A program made the translations under genes and the position numbers. A stretch of 64,000 nucleotides of DNA from Methyloligella halotolerans (GTDB taxonomy: Bacteria > Pseudomonadota > Alphaproteobacteria > Rhizobiales > Methyloligellaceae): assembly GCF_001708935.1 (NCBI RefSeq), contig NZ_MASI01000005.1:62001-126000 (forward strand). The letters are read 5' to 3'. How positions within the stretch are numbered: position 1 is the stretch's first letter; every line of letters starts with the position of its first letter. This document shows positions 7,872-15,315 of the stretch, in pieces. Under the pieces are notes generated by a model. That model searched no databases and was not told where the DNA came from. It saw only the letters and a list, made by a program, of their open reading frames with translations.

Positions 7872-7964
7872 CGTCATCACCGGGCTTGTCCCGGTGATCC
7901 ATGAACACTGAATCAAAGATTAGGCACAGGGGTTATGGATGCCCGGCACAAGGCCGGGCATGAC
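7872..7964. repeat. Intergenic palindromic repeat, type B
   Basis: GTCATCACCGGGCTTGTCCCGGTGATCCATGAACA ... ATGGATGCCCGGCACAAGGCCGGGCATGAC, almost identical to the copies at 6088, 36636 and 50297. It directly follows the type C repeat. Confidence 0.82.
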
Positions 7965-7974
7965 ACCCTGAGCC

Positions 7975-8046
7975 GTCATCCTGAGAGCCTGTCCCGGACC
8001 TGATCCGGGACGGGCGCGAAGCGCTCCTCGAAGGACGGCTCAAACC
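7975..8046. repeat. Intergenic palindrome, third type
   Basis: GTCATCCTGAGAG followed by the stem CTGTCCCGGACCTGATCCGGGAC and a GGCGCGAAGCGCTCC hairpin. It completes a run of three repeat types between the portal and large terminase genes and touches the terminase stop codon. Confidence 0.5.
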
Positions 8047-9396
8047 TCACAACCCCCGCACCCGCGGCTCCGCACCGCCCTGCAGCATTAGCGCCGTCAG
8101 GGCCCAGACCAGCGCATCCACCCGATCGGGGCTCCGCCCGCCGGAGAGCCCGTCCGGTCCGAAATCGCTCATCTCGTCTTCCAGCTCGGCCAAGCTGCCG
8201 ACATGGAACACGCGGCCCTGCTCGTAGAGCGCCGCCACCGGCTCCGCCCGCACGAACTTGCCTCGGCTCGCGCGCACGCTTCGCACCGGAACGCTCCGGT
8301 CGACCTGCCGGAGCACCGCCTCGACCAGCTCGCCGCCCTGGTTCACCTCGGCCACGATGCAGTCGGCATCCCCATTGTGATACGCGGCCAGCGCAGCCTT
8401 CGCCCAGCCGGCGGGGCTCAAGCCCTGCACGGTCCGGTCCTTCAGCACGAAGCCGAGCCCGTCCGCGGACACGCCCGCCACCACGATCCCGCATGCATCG
8501 GCCTTCCCGCCGCTCGTCACCGGCGGGTCCACCGCCACCACGATCCGCCGCAGATCAGGTGTCTCGTTCACCCGCGCCTTCTCGATCAGAGCCCGGGGCC
8601 ACAGCGCATCGGGCCGGTCCTCCAGCAGCTCCGCCATCAGCTCCTGCCGGCCCAGCCGCGTACCCCGATATTTTCCGACGATCGCTTCCAGGAAGCGCGG
8701 CGCCAGATTGATCGCGTTCGCTGCCGTCGCCACCCGCGTCACCGCGCAAGTCTCGTCAGCCAACAGCGCCTTGATCAACGGCACGGGGCGTGGCGTCGTC
8801 GTGACCACCTGGCGCGGCCGCTCCCCAAGGCGCAATCCGAATTGCAGCATGTCCCATGTGTCTTGCGGCCGCCGCCACTTGGCGAGCTCGTCCGCCCAGG
8901 CCGCATCGAACTGCGGCCCCCGCAACGCCTCCGGATCCTCCGCCGAAAAGAGCTGCGCCACCGCACCGTTGGGCCAGGTCACGCGCTGCTTGGTGGCTTC
9001 GAACAGGGGCCGCATCTCCGGCGGATGCACGGCGAGCAGACCGGAAACCCCTTCCACCATCACGTTTCGCGCATCGGCAAACGTCTCGCCGATCAGCGCG
9101 ATACGCGGCGGCTGCTGACACGCTTCTCGCGGCGCCTCTGCAATAGAGCGCACCCATTCCGCACCGGCTCGCGTCTTGCCCGCTCCCCGGCCCCCCAGCA
9201 TCAGCCAGGTCGTCCAGTCCCCGCCTCCTTGCGCGGCTCCGGGCGCAAGCTGATCCTCCCGCGCCCAGAGCGGCCAGTCGTAATGCAGCCGGCGCAGTTC
9301 GCCGGCGTTCAAGCTCTCCAGAAACGGTTTAAGCGTCCCGCGCCTGATTGAGGCGCTCAAGGCGTCGCGCAAGATCCTCGCGGAAGTGGTCCGCAT
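8047..9396 (-). CDS. GTA/phage terminase large subunit (g2)
   Basis: The 449-residue DNA-packaging motor carries Walker A GGRGAGKT at residues 68-75 and a Walker B-like AAWADELAKW. The C-terminal RNase H-like nuclease has acidic motifs IVVAVDPP, CIVAEVNQGG and DRVDALVWAL. It cuts concatemeric or host DNA and pumps it into heads. The start shown overlaps the small terminase gene by 68 bp; such overlap is common in GTA clusters, though a start slightly downstream is possible. The frame is intact and full length. Confidence 0.93.
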   Translation of the reverse strand: MRTTSARILRDALSASIRRGTLKPFLESLNAGELRRLHYDWPLWAREDQLAPGAAQGGGDWTTWLMLGGRGAGKTRAGAEWVRSIAEAPREACQQPPRIALIGETFADARNVMVEGVSGLLAVHPPEMRPLFEATKQRVTWPNGAVAQLFSAEDPEALRGPQFDAAWADELAKWRRPQDTWDMLQFGLRLGERPRQVVTTTPRPVPLIKALLADETCAVTRVATAANAINLAPRFLEAIVGKYRGTRLGRQELMAELLEDRPDALWPRALIEKARVNETPDLRRIVVAVDPPVTSGGKADACGIVVAGVSADGLGFVLKDRTVQGLSPAGWAKAALAAYHNGDADCIVAEVNQGGELVEAVLRQVDRSVPVRSVRASRGKFVRAEPVAALYEQGRVFHVGSLAELEDEMSDFGPDGLSGGRSPDRVDALVWALTALMLQGGAEPRVRGL

Positions 9397-9886
9397 CGCC
9401 TGCCGCCTCGTGTCGCTGCTTCGCCGCTCCCTTCCCGTTCGCTCCCTCGTCGAGCTCCACGAGCTTCGCGTAGAGCCCGGCGAGCGCGCTCAAGGCCCGC
9501 GCCTCGCGCTCCGAATCCGCCGCGCTCGCGTCCGCCCCGTCTGCTCCACGCGCGATCCGCTTCTCCATTTGGGTCATCTTCTCCTCCAGCGCCCTGAACA
9601 GCCGCGCCACCATGCGCTTCCGCCTGTCGCCGCTGGCCTCTTCAGCCTTCGCCACGTCGTCCAGATCGATTCCGGCATCGCGCTCGTCGAGATCGGGTCC
9701 ATCGCCCGCGCGCCGCCAGTTCAGTTTCGCCGCCCGCGCCTGGATCAGCTGACGGTTGACACCGAAACCTCTGGCGATCTCGGTCAGCTTGCGAGTGTCG
9801 GTGCCGTAAGCCTTTTCGATGGCGGCCCAGTCGGGACCGTCTTCGTGACCTTTTCCATGCGTCAACTTTGCAATCGGTCCAGCCAT
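9329..9886 (-). CDS. GTA terminase small subunit-like protein (g1)
   Basis: The 185-residue protein begins with a Lys/Gly-rich leader. A helix-turn-helix region follows at about residues 30-58 (DTRKLTEIARGFGVNRQLIQARAAKLNW), then a long charged helical part. This is the layout of GTA gp1 proteins, which recruit DNA to the large terminase. It is the first gene of the GTA operon, so the GTA promoter should lie at about 9887-9949, shared divergently with the MOSC gene. Confidence 0.82.
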   Translation of the reverse strand: MAGPIAKLTHGKGHEDGPDWAAIEKAYGTDTRKLTEIARGFGVNRQLIQARAAKLNWRRAGDGPDLDERDAGIDLDDVAKAEEASGDRRKRMVARLFRALEEKMTQMEKRIARGADGADASAADSEREARALSALAGLYAKLVELDEGANGKGAAKQRHEAAGDADHFREDLARRLERLNQARDA

Positions 9887-9949
9887 CCTTGAGGATTATC
9901 GTGGTGCAGCACGGCTCTGCGCAGCACGTGAAGAAGAGGTGACCTCGTC

Positions 9950-10740
9950 ATGTCGGAAATCGGTCGGATCGATAGCGTCTGGCGCTATCCGGTAAAGAGC
10001 ATGCGGGGCGAAAGCCTCGCCCAAGCGTTCCTCGCCTTCGCCGGACTTTACGGCGACCGCATCTACTCCATCACGAATAGCCAGGCGGATCCCGGCTTCC
10101 CCTATCACACGGGTCGCGAGCAGGAGGATTTGATCCTGTACCAGCCACGCTTCCTGAATTCGGGCGCCGCCAGCCAGCCCTCGAACCGCGAAGCCGCCGA
10201 GGCCATAAGCCCCGGCGTGAAACCGCTATATGCGGATAGGAAGAGCCTCGCGGTCGAAGTCGAGACGCCCGACGGCGAAACCTTCTCGATCGCCGATCCA
10301 GCCTTCGTCGCCCATTTGAAAGAACGGCTCGGAAAACCGGACGAAGATCTCTCTGTCGAATATTCGGAGACCGCCTTCACCGATTGCGACCCATTTCGTT
10401 GTTCTCGATGCAGACCGTCGCTCAGCTCGCGAACGACATCGAAGACGAGCTCGATCACCGCCAGTTCCGCGCCAATCTCTATGCGAATTTTACCGACGGG
10501 GCGTTCAGCGAGAACGACCTCGTCGGCCAAAAGCTCAAGCTCGGCGACAAGGCCGTCATCGCCATCCTCGAGCGCGACCCGCGCTGCAAGATGATCACCC
10601 TCGATCCCGAGACCGGCGAAGAGAAGCCGGAAATCCTGCGGCACATCACCCGGACCCAAGGCCGATATGCCGGCCTCTACGCAGCGATCCTCGTTGAGGG
10701 CACGGTCAAGCCTGGCGATGCGATTACGCTCCTGAGCTAG
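9950..10740 (+). pseudogene. MOSC domain protein, frameshifted as read
   Basis: The first frame (from ATG 9950) encodes a MOSC N-terminal beta-barrel (IDSVWRYPVKSMRGESL). It breaks at about 10385-10389, and the rest (RPISLFSMQTV ... LYAAILVEGTVKPGDAITLL) continues in another frame to the stop at 10738-10740. Restoring one C (GATTGCCGACCC) gives a normal 263-residue protein with the DCRPISLFS box typical of MOSC proteins, which handle sulfur bound to a cysteine or molybdenum cofactor. The substrate here is unknown. The break matches the other single-base deletions in this window, so it may be a sequence error. Confidence 0.75.
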
Positions 10741-10859
10741 CGCCGCGCGAACGCGGGGGTGCAGAGCGCGGATCGCCTTGCGAGCCCGTAGCGCGCCGCC
10801 CGCGTTCGACGGGCCGGAAAGCCGCCGTACCGAGCCCGAACTTGAATATGCCTGGAAAC

Positions 10860-10929
10860 AAAAAGGGCGAGACCGAAACCGGCTCGCCCGCCCGAGGACT
10901 GATCCTCAACCCGCAACTGTCGGATTATA
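10860..10929 (-). ncRNA. Candidate small RNA or orphan attenuator
   Basis: On the minus strand a TATAAT box (10929-10924) is followed by a small hairpin (GAGGATCAGTCCTC, 10907-10894). A strong GC stem (GGGCGAG...CTCGCCC, 10889-10865) then runs straight into TTTTT. This has the form of a very short terminated transcript. No coding frame or family match was recognised and no good -35 box is spaced correctly, so it is a weak call. Confidence 0.25.
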
Positions 10930-10965
10930 GCTGAACCCTACCCAACCACCGTCACGCTGTCAAGG

Positions 10966-10973
10966 ACTTTATT
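10966..10973. repeat. Target-site duplication copy 1 (ACTTTATT)
   Basis: The 8-bp sequence ACTTTATT abuts the left inverted repeat of element E1. The same 8 bp occur at 13704-13711 and 16652-16659. Eight-base duplications are typical for IS1595-family insertions. Confidence 0.85.
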
Positions 10974-11040
10974 CCTAATTATATACTTGACATAGCAGGG
11001 CTGGTTTGCGATTCTGCCAAGAGACAGAGGGGCAACCGCC

Positions 11041-12000
11041 ATGACTATCGTTCTTTCCGATCCGATCTTTCACAACGAGGACAAGGCTCGTGAGCACCTT
11101 GAGGCCATCCGTTGGCCCGAAGGTCCAGCCTGTCCCCATTGCGGCAATACCGATCAGGACCGCATCGTGAAGCTCAAGGGCAAGAGCCACCGCCCTGGCC
11201 TGTATCAGTGCAACGAGTGCCGTGGGCATTTCAGCGTCACGGTCGGCTCAGTTATGGAGCGGTCGAAGATCCCACTGACCAAATGGGTTGCTGCTTTCCA
11301 TCTGATGGCCGCCAGCAAGAAAGGCGTCTCGGCTCACCAGCTCCATCGCATGTTGGGCATTACCTACAAGAGCGCGTGGTTTCTCGCCCATCGTGTTCGC
11401 GAGGCAATGCGAGAAGATGCTGACACGTCCGGTCCGATCGGTGGTGAAGGCAAGACCGTCGAAGCAGACGAGACCTACATCGGCAAGCGCGACAAGCCCT
11501 ATGTCTCTCCGCACCGTCGCGGCCTGCCCTACACGAAGTCGGGCAAGTCTGGCGGCGCTCAGAAGCGCACCGTTGTTGCTCTTGTGGAGCGCGGCGGTCG
11601 CGTCCGCAGCTTCCACGTTCAGCACGCCACGAAGAAGAGCGTTCGCGAAATCCTTGTTCGTAACGTGGACCGCAAGAGCGTCCTCTATACCGACGAAAGC
11701 CGCCTCTACACCGAGACCGGCAAAGAGTACGAAGGCCACGACACGGTCAATCATTCCGCCAAGGAATACGTGCGCGGTGTGATCCACACGAACACGATTG
11801 AGAACGTGTTCTCAGTCTTCAAGCGCGGTATGCGTGGCGTGTATCAGCACTGCGGAGAGGCGCATCTGTTCCGCTATCTGGCGGAGTTTGATTTCCGGTA
11901 CAACCGCCGCTCAGGGCTCGGCTATTCCGATGCCGAGCGTGCCGTGGAAATCATCCGTGGCGCTGCGGGCAAGCGGCTCACCTATCAACAATCTCACTAA
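11041..12000 (+). CDS. IS1595-family transposase (ISXO2-like), element E1
   Basis: The 319-residue transposase has an N-terminal zinc ribbon (Cys31, Cys34, Cys57, Cys60), a helical DNA-binding part (SAHQLHRMLGITYKSAWFLAHRVREAM), and an RNase H-like DDE core. The likely acidic residues are in VEADETYIG, LYTDESRLY and NTIENVFSVFKRG. It is full length and starts 67 bp inside the left inverted repeat. Its catalytic core is nearly identical in protein sequence to that of E2, but with many synonymous base differences, while the first 120 residues are clearly more diverged. Confidence 0.93.
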   Translation: MTIVLSDPIFHNEDKAREHLEAIRWPEGPACPHCGNTDQDRIVKLKGKSHRPGLYQCNECRGHFSVTVGSVMERSKIPLTKWVAAFHLMAASKKGVSAHQLHRMLGITYKSAWFLAHRVREAMREDADTSGPIGGEGKTVEADETYIGKRDKPYVSPHRRGLPYTKSGKSGGAQKRTVVALVERGGRVRSFHVQHATKKSVREILVRNVDRKSVLYTDESRLYTETGKEYEGHDTVNHSAKEYVRGVIHTNTIENVFSVFKRGMRGVYQHCGEAHLFRYLAEFDFRYNRRSGLGYSDAERAVEIIRGAAGKRLTYQQSH

Positions 12001-12104
12001 GCCGAGATCACTCAAGCAGAAAGCGCGAGCGTTTATGCTGTGGAGGACTCGTCGCAGGACCTGAACGGCCCGCTAGACTCTCTGTAGTACGGATAGGTAA
12101 ATTG

Positions 12105-12137
12105 AGAGCGGGCGTGGTTGCAACACGCCCGCTCTTG
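12105..12137 (+). terminator. Terminator after E1 transposase
   Basis: A 12-bp perfect stem, AGAGCGGGCGTG / CACGCCCGCTCT, with a 7-nt loop. It ends in TTG with no long T run. It lies 105 bp after the transposase stop and separates it from the cargo. Confidence 0.6.
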
Positions 12138-12250
12138 ATCCTGCCAGCAGGCGGCAGGGGAATTGTCTGTTCCAAGGACTACGAGTCTATTCCTCACCCG
12201 TATTGCGTCAAGCCGTTTGCTGGCTCTTCCAACATGAAAGGAGAGCCATC

Positions 12251-12562
12251 ATGGCTAATGAGAAACCGAAATTCACTCTGGTAGACGACCCCAGCCTCCG
12301 TGAGACCTACGCCGATACAATGATATCGACCGGCTTCTTCAACGGTGTTTGCGTCCTGACCATGGGTGCCACGCGGTTCATTCCAAAACGGACGAACGAA
12401 GCTCCAAAAGATGGGACCGCGCCAACCGTCTACACCACCGCCAGGCTGGCAATGACGCCAAACGCGGCCGTCGAAGTGGTGAATGTTTTGACCAACATGC
12501 TCAACACCCTTTCGCAAGCCGAAAGAGCTGCGCAGGCGGCTCAAGAGCAACCTAAACATTAG
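12251..12562 (+). CDS. E1 cargo: hypothetical protein, 103 aa
   Basis: ATG 12251 is preceded by GAAAGGAG with good spacing, so it was preferred over upstream in-frame starts. The protein has a compact alpha/beta look (ETYADTMISTGFFNGVCVLTMGATRF ... TARLAMTPNAAVEVVNVLTNMLNTL), loosely reminiscent of DUF3467-like small proteins, and a charged tail. No catalytic motif was identified. It is the first cargo gene after the transposase terminator and lies entirely within the mobile element. Function unknown. Confidence 0.7.
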   Translation: MANEKPKFTLVDDPSLRETYADTMISTGFFNGVCVLTMGATRFIPKRTNEAPKDGTAPTVYTTARLAMTPNAAVEVVNVLTNMLNTLSQAERAAQAAQEQPKH

Positions 12563-12580
12563 TAGCTACCTCTGGAAGGG

Positions 12581-12609
12581 AAACCCCCGGCTCACTTGGT
12601 CGGGGGTTT
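12581..12609 (+). terminator. Terminator-like hairpin in E1 cargo
   Basis: AAACCCCCG / CGGGGGTTT stem of 9 bp with an 11-nt loop, 18 bp after the stop of the 103-residue gene. It overlaps the end of the convergent small basic gene, so it can serve both directions. Confidence 0.5.
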
Positions 12610-12738
12610 CTTGGCACTATTCTCTTTGTCTTCGGATTTGCGCGGCTTCGGCGGCGTGTTGAGGGCGCGCTTAAGCGCTGCGTCGCGACGGCGAGAGACT
12701 TCCTTATCCGAAACATCGTTGTCGGACTCATCAGTCAT
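12592..12738 (-). CDS. E1 cargo: small Lys/Pro-rich protein with TPPKP motif, 48 aa
   Basis: This short frame (MTDESDNDVSDKEVSRRRD..., ending ALKRALNTPPKPRKSEDKEN...) has the same design as the 45-residue protein in element E2 (IMERLVKTPPKPHEESKKK...) and, more loosely, the 56-residue protein in E3. The common design is an acidic/basic start, a helix of type xxALxxxL, then T-P-P-K-P and a Lys-rich tail. Its recurrence in each of three elements beside different cargo supports it as real. No function is known to me. Confidence 0.65.
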   Translation of the reverse strand: MTDESDNDVSDKEVSRRRDAALKRALNTPPKPRKSEDKENSAKKPPTK

Positions 12739-12768
12739 TGCGCAGTCCTCAAGGTTTCAGGAATCCTG

Positions 12769-13365
12769 ATGATCTCACTTGCTCAGCGCGTCATACACGC
12801 TTTGGTCGAAATGGATCGAGGCGACGTCGAATTCGCCCTCCAGGATGCCGCTATCGCAGTCGACGTCAGCGCGAAGCGCATGTTCCCAGACCTGCATCCC
12901 CGGAACGGATCCCGCTACAAACGCTTCCTAGAGGAATATTTCTGGGTCATCGAATTGATGGCCTTCGGCGGCATCGATATCCAGAAATCGTCGTTCGCCT
13001 CGATACCTATACCAAATGTCTCGAAACCTACTCTAGCTGACGTGATTTACCACCTAGTCCGGTGCAACATCATCCACGAGGGGGGATTGCCAGAGAACAT
13101 TTATCTCAGGCCAGACCATACAATCCACTTCGCTAAGGGTGTTCTCGGTCTTCCGACTCAGCTCGTTTTCGCTCTGCTTAGCGCCGTAGTATTCTCTCGC
13201 GTGAACGCCAACGAACAGTCCCAGGGCGAAGCCTTCCTGAGCTATGAAGACACAAAATTTCTGATCGCAGATTCCTGGGGGCGTGAGGAGTTGCTTAAAC
13301 CCTTGTTCGAAAAACATGTGAAATGTCGTGTCATCCTGTCGGACACGTCATTCAAGGATGTCTGA
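12769..13365 (+). CDS. E1 cargo: hypothetical protein with HEPN-like R-x4-H motif, 198 aa
   Basis: A mainly helical protein starting MISLAQRVIHALVEM. It contains YHLVRCNIIHEGG at residues 94-105, where Arg98 and His103 form an R-x4-H motif in a polar helix, the pattern of HEPN RNase-like domains (Anantharaman and colleagues). The first 45 residues (SLAQRV.. ALQDAAIAVDVSAKRMFP) resemble a widespread uncharacterised bacterial family. It is cargo of E1 and overlaps the convergent 81-residue gene by 18 bp. A role as a toxin or defence RNase is a hypothesis. The reading frame is intact. Confidence 0.75.
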   Translation: MISLAQRVIHALVEMDRGDVEFALQDAAIAVDVSAKRMFPDLHPRNGSRYKRFLEEYFWVIELMAFGGIDIQKSSFASIPIPNVSKPTLADVIYHLVRCNIIHEGGLPENIYLRPDHTIHFAKGVLGLPTQLVFALLSAVVFSRVNANEQSQGEAFLSYEDTKFLIADSWGREELLKPLFEKHVKCRVILSDTSFKDV

Positions 13366-13593
13366 CACAGGCAATCCGAGGCCAGGTCCATTCCTAGTTG
13401 CCCACCGCATTAGATCTTCAAGATCTACCCAAGTGCTGTTGTTGCCGCCCTCGTTATAGGCAACGACGCACAGCCTTCCGCTGGCACCGTCGCGCCAAAG
13501 CTCGACTGGCATCTCAGCGCCTCTCCCCTGCGCTCTGACACCGTCAAGCGCTGCGACGAAAACATCTCGCTCTTCTGACTTCTCGTCTGCCAA
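13348..13593 (-). CDS. E1 cargo: hypothetical protein, 81 aa
   Basis: The 81-residue protein (MADEKSEERDVFVAALDGVRAQGRGAEMPVELW ... STWVDLEDLMRWA) has no recognised domain. It runs convergently into the 198-residue gene with an 18-bp overlap and sits just inside the right end of E1. The small size, acidic ends and pairing with a possible RNase make an antitoxin-like role conceivable, but convergent orientation is not the usual toxin-antitoxin layout. Confidence 0.5.
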   Translation of the reverse strand: MADEKSEERDVFVAALDGVRAQGRGAEMPVELWRDGASGRLCVVAYNEGGNNSTWVDLEDLMRWATRNGPGLGLPVSDILE

Positions 13594-13703
13594 GGAATAG
13601 ATCCGATCCCTTGACTAGCTGCCCGGCGCGCCAGCCTAGCGATCCTCCGCTAGACGGACTCTTCCTACGAATCAGGGCCTGCTATGTCAAGTATATAATT
13701 AGG

Positions 13704-13711
13704 ACTTTATT
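13704..13711. repeat. Target-site duplication copy 2, shared by E1 and E2
   Basis: A single ACTTTATT separates the right inverted repeat of E1 from the left inverted repeat of E2, so the two elements share one copy. Confidence 0.85.
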
Positions 13712-13855
13712 CCTAATTATATACTTGAGAAAAGTGACCGATTCCCTTACTAGTGGAGGCTGACAGGCCGGCACGGTTGTAAGGGGGCTGCGAAGAGGTT
13801 TCGCGGCCCTCTTATTCCGATGAATATTCGGAAATACAGCCGTAAGTTGGGAATC

Positions 13856-14371
13856 ATGGACACTCGCGACATCGATCGGTTTCTGGCCGACAGCCCGAAG
13901 ACATTGGTCGGCATGCCGGACTGGGTTGAGTCAGATAGACCGGACGAACTCTCTGCCACATGGAACATCGCTGACAGCGCCGGTATCATCAGTGCACAGC
14001 TGCGCTTTAGATGTCCGGCCTTCGACAAGCTGCATCCGAGCGTATCGCTGATATTTCGAGGAACGCCGGTTTGGCGCGTCGATCTTGCCAGACCCACATT
14101 GTGCAAATGGAATCTCCCGGACGCGGCGGACCTGGGGTTACCGGCGCAAGTGTGCGGGTCGCACGAACACGCGTGGCCGGACAACAGGCAATACGTGATA
14201 GACAATGGGGGAGGTCAGTTGCCGTATCGACGCCCTCTTCCGCCGCAGGTAAGACGGCTCCCGCAAGCCACGCTCGTTCTTGCTGACCAGATTAACCTGG
14301 AGGTAGGGCATGATCAGCGAGGTTTCGATGTGCCGCCTTACGCGGATTTGTTTGAGCGACAGCAGCAATGA
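13856..14371 (+). CDS. E2 cargo: hypothetical protein upstream of DUF1828-like gene
   Basis: A soluble protein of about 171 residues (start at ATG 13856; an in-frame ATG at 13820 is the alternative). Visible blocks are FRCPAFDKLHPSVSLIFRG, VCGSHEHAWPDNRQYV and a Pro-rich LPYRRPLPPQVRRLPQ, ending FDVPPYADLF. The His/Trp-containing SHEHAW block looks like a conserved core. I do not recognise a named catalytic family. Its last four bases overlap the start of the next gene (ATGA), so the two are translationally coupled and probably act together. Confidence 0.7.
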   Translation: MDTRDIDRFLADSPKTLVGMPDWVESDRPDELSATWNIADSAGIISAQLRFRCPAFDKLHPSVSLIFRGTPVWRVDLARPTLCKWNLPDAADLGLPAQVCGSHEHAWPDNRQYVIDNGGGQLPYRRPLPPQVRRLPQATLVLADQINLEVGHDQRGFDVPPYADLFERQQQ

Positions 14372-15105
14372 GTTGCAAAGACGCGCGTACCGCCCTTGAG
14401 GCCCTCCAATCGTGTACCGAAACTGACTTCGGTTCGCGCGTGGCTACGCATTGCCTGTATCCCTCGTTTGAGCAAGTTGACGTATTTGTGGTTCGATACG
14501 GCGATGGCTATCGCGTGCACGACGGCGGCGGCGCGTTACGCGTTGCGTGGTTGCACGGGCGCGACGAATCTCTAATCAATCGTGCGGCTGCAAAGCAGGC
14601 ATCCAAATATCGTATCCAGTTCAAGAATGGGGTGCTTGAGGTCAACGCGGCGAACGCTGAATGGCTTCCCTCCGCCGTATTGGCCGTAGCAAATGCCTCG
14701 GCCGCGGCTGCGCATGCCGCAGTCGAAAAGATGGTGGCGGCTACCGAGGGCCTTCTACGTGACCGCATCCTAAGCGTACTCAGTCGATCAGCACCCGACA
14801 CGCAGATCCGAACAGATGCGCAAATGCTCGGCCGTAGCGGCAAGCATCACCGATTTGATTTTGTTGTTTCCGCTCCACATCGCGGCACGCTGTTGGTTGA
14901 TGCGGTAGCGCCGCATCATATCTCGGTGGCAGCTAAGTACGTTGCTTTCGCTGACATGCCGGAAAAGCTGAATGGAGCAGTCGGTAAGTTCGCAGTCTAT
15001 GACCGCGAGCTAGCGCCAGATGACGTTTCTTTGCTCCAGCAGGTGGCTGACATTGTGCCGTTCCCTTCGCTTGAGCGCGGGATTCAGCGGTTGCTTGTGC
15101 AATGA
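14368..15105 (+). CDS. E2 cargo: DUF1828/DUF1829-like protein, 245 aa
   Basis: The N-terminal half carries a DUF1828-like pattern (LYPSFEQVDVFVVRYGDGYRVHDGGGALR). The C-terminal half includes RSGKHHRFDFVV...TLLVDAV, an arrangement of strands and charged residues reminiscent of a DUF1829/restriction-fold module, with a helical end. It begins within the stop of the preceding gene. Such two-gene cassettes occur on mobile DNA and may be defence or toxin systems, but no experiment is known to me. The domain call is moderate, the function unknown. Confidence 0.65.
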   Translation: MSCKDARTALEALQSCTETDFGSRVATHCLYPSFEQVDVFVVRYGDGYRVHDGGGALRVAWLHGRDESLINRAAAKQASKYRIQFKNGVLEVNAANAEWLPSAVLAVANASAAAAHAAVEKMVAATEGLLRDRILSVLSRSAPDTQIRTDAQMLGRSGKHHRFDFVVSAPHRGTLLVDAVAPHHISVAAKYVAFADMPEKLNGAVGKFAVYDRELAPDDVSLLQQVADIVPFPSLERGIQRLLVQ

Positions 15106-15239
15106 GCGCTAAGCCCCGCAAAGAAGATCAGGATACCGAAGAGGCGCGCCGCATCATGGAGCGGCTGGTGAAGACGCCCCCGAAGCCGCACGAAGAGTCC
15201 AAGAAGAAGCCTACCGAAAAGAGGAAGCCCGCCAAATAG
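15102..15239 (+). CDS. E2 cargo: small Lys/Pro-rich protein with TPPKP motif, 45 aa
   Basis: ATG 15102 overlaps the stop of the DUF1828-like gene (ATGAGC), making a third coupled gene. The product (MSAKPRKEDQDTEEARRIMERLVKTPPKP, then a Lys-rich tail) shares the helix-TPPKP-lysine design of the small proteins in E1 and E3. Too short for domain analysis. A nucleic-acid- or RNA-binding adaptor is one guess from charge alone. Confidence 0.65.
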   Translation: MSAKPRKEDQDTEEARRIMERLVKTPPKPHEESKKKPTEKRKPAK

Positions 15240-15315
15240 GTGGGGCCGTCAGAACATGCAGGTAGACGATTCTGCGGCCGAGGCCGCAGAGGCGGAGCTT
15301 GACGCTATATTGGCG

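Larger units (their letters stand above)
10974..13703. mobile_element. IS1595-family element E1 with cargo genes
   Basis: The element is bounded by inverted repeats CCTAATTATATACTTGACAT (10974 onward, continuing AGCAGG to 10999) and the matching complement at 13678-13703, and flanked by ACTTTATT on both sides. It is about 2.7 kb. It holds one transposase (11041-12000) and four cargo frames: a 103-residue protein, a 48-residue basic protein, a 198-residue protein with a HEPN-like motif, and an 81-residue protein. IS1595-family members with passenger genes are known; the passenger set here was not recognised. Confidence 0.88.

Noticed and set aside
1..9886. Intact prophage in place of a gene transfer agent
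   Set aside because: No integrase, repressor, replication or lysis genes are seen, and the order and families (gp10, g10.1, DUF3168, TP901-1 tail) match GTA clusters.
13348..13365. Type II toxin-antitoxin operon formed by the 198- and 81-residue E1 genes
   Set aside because: The genes are convergent and not co-transcribed; the relation is only proximity, so it is not claimed.
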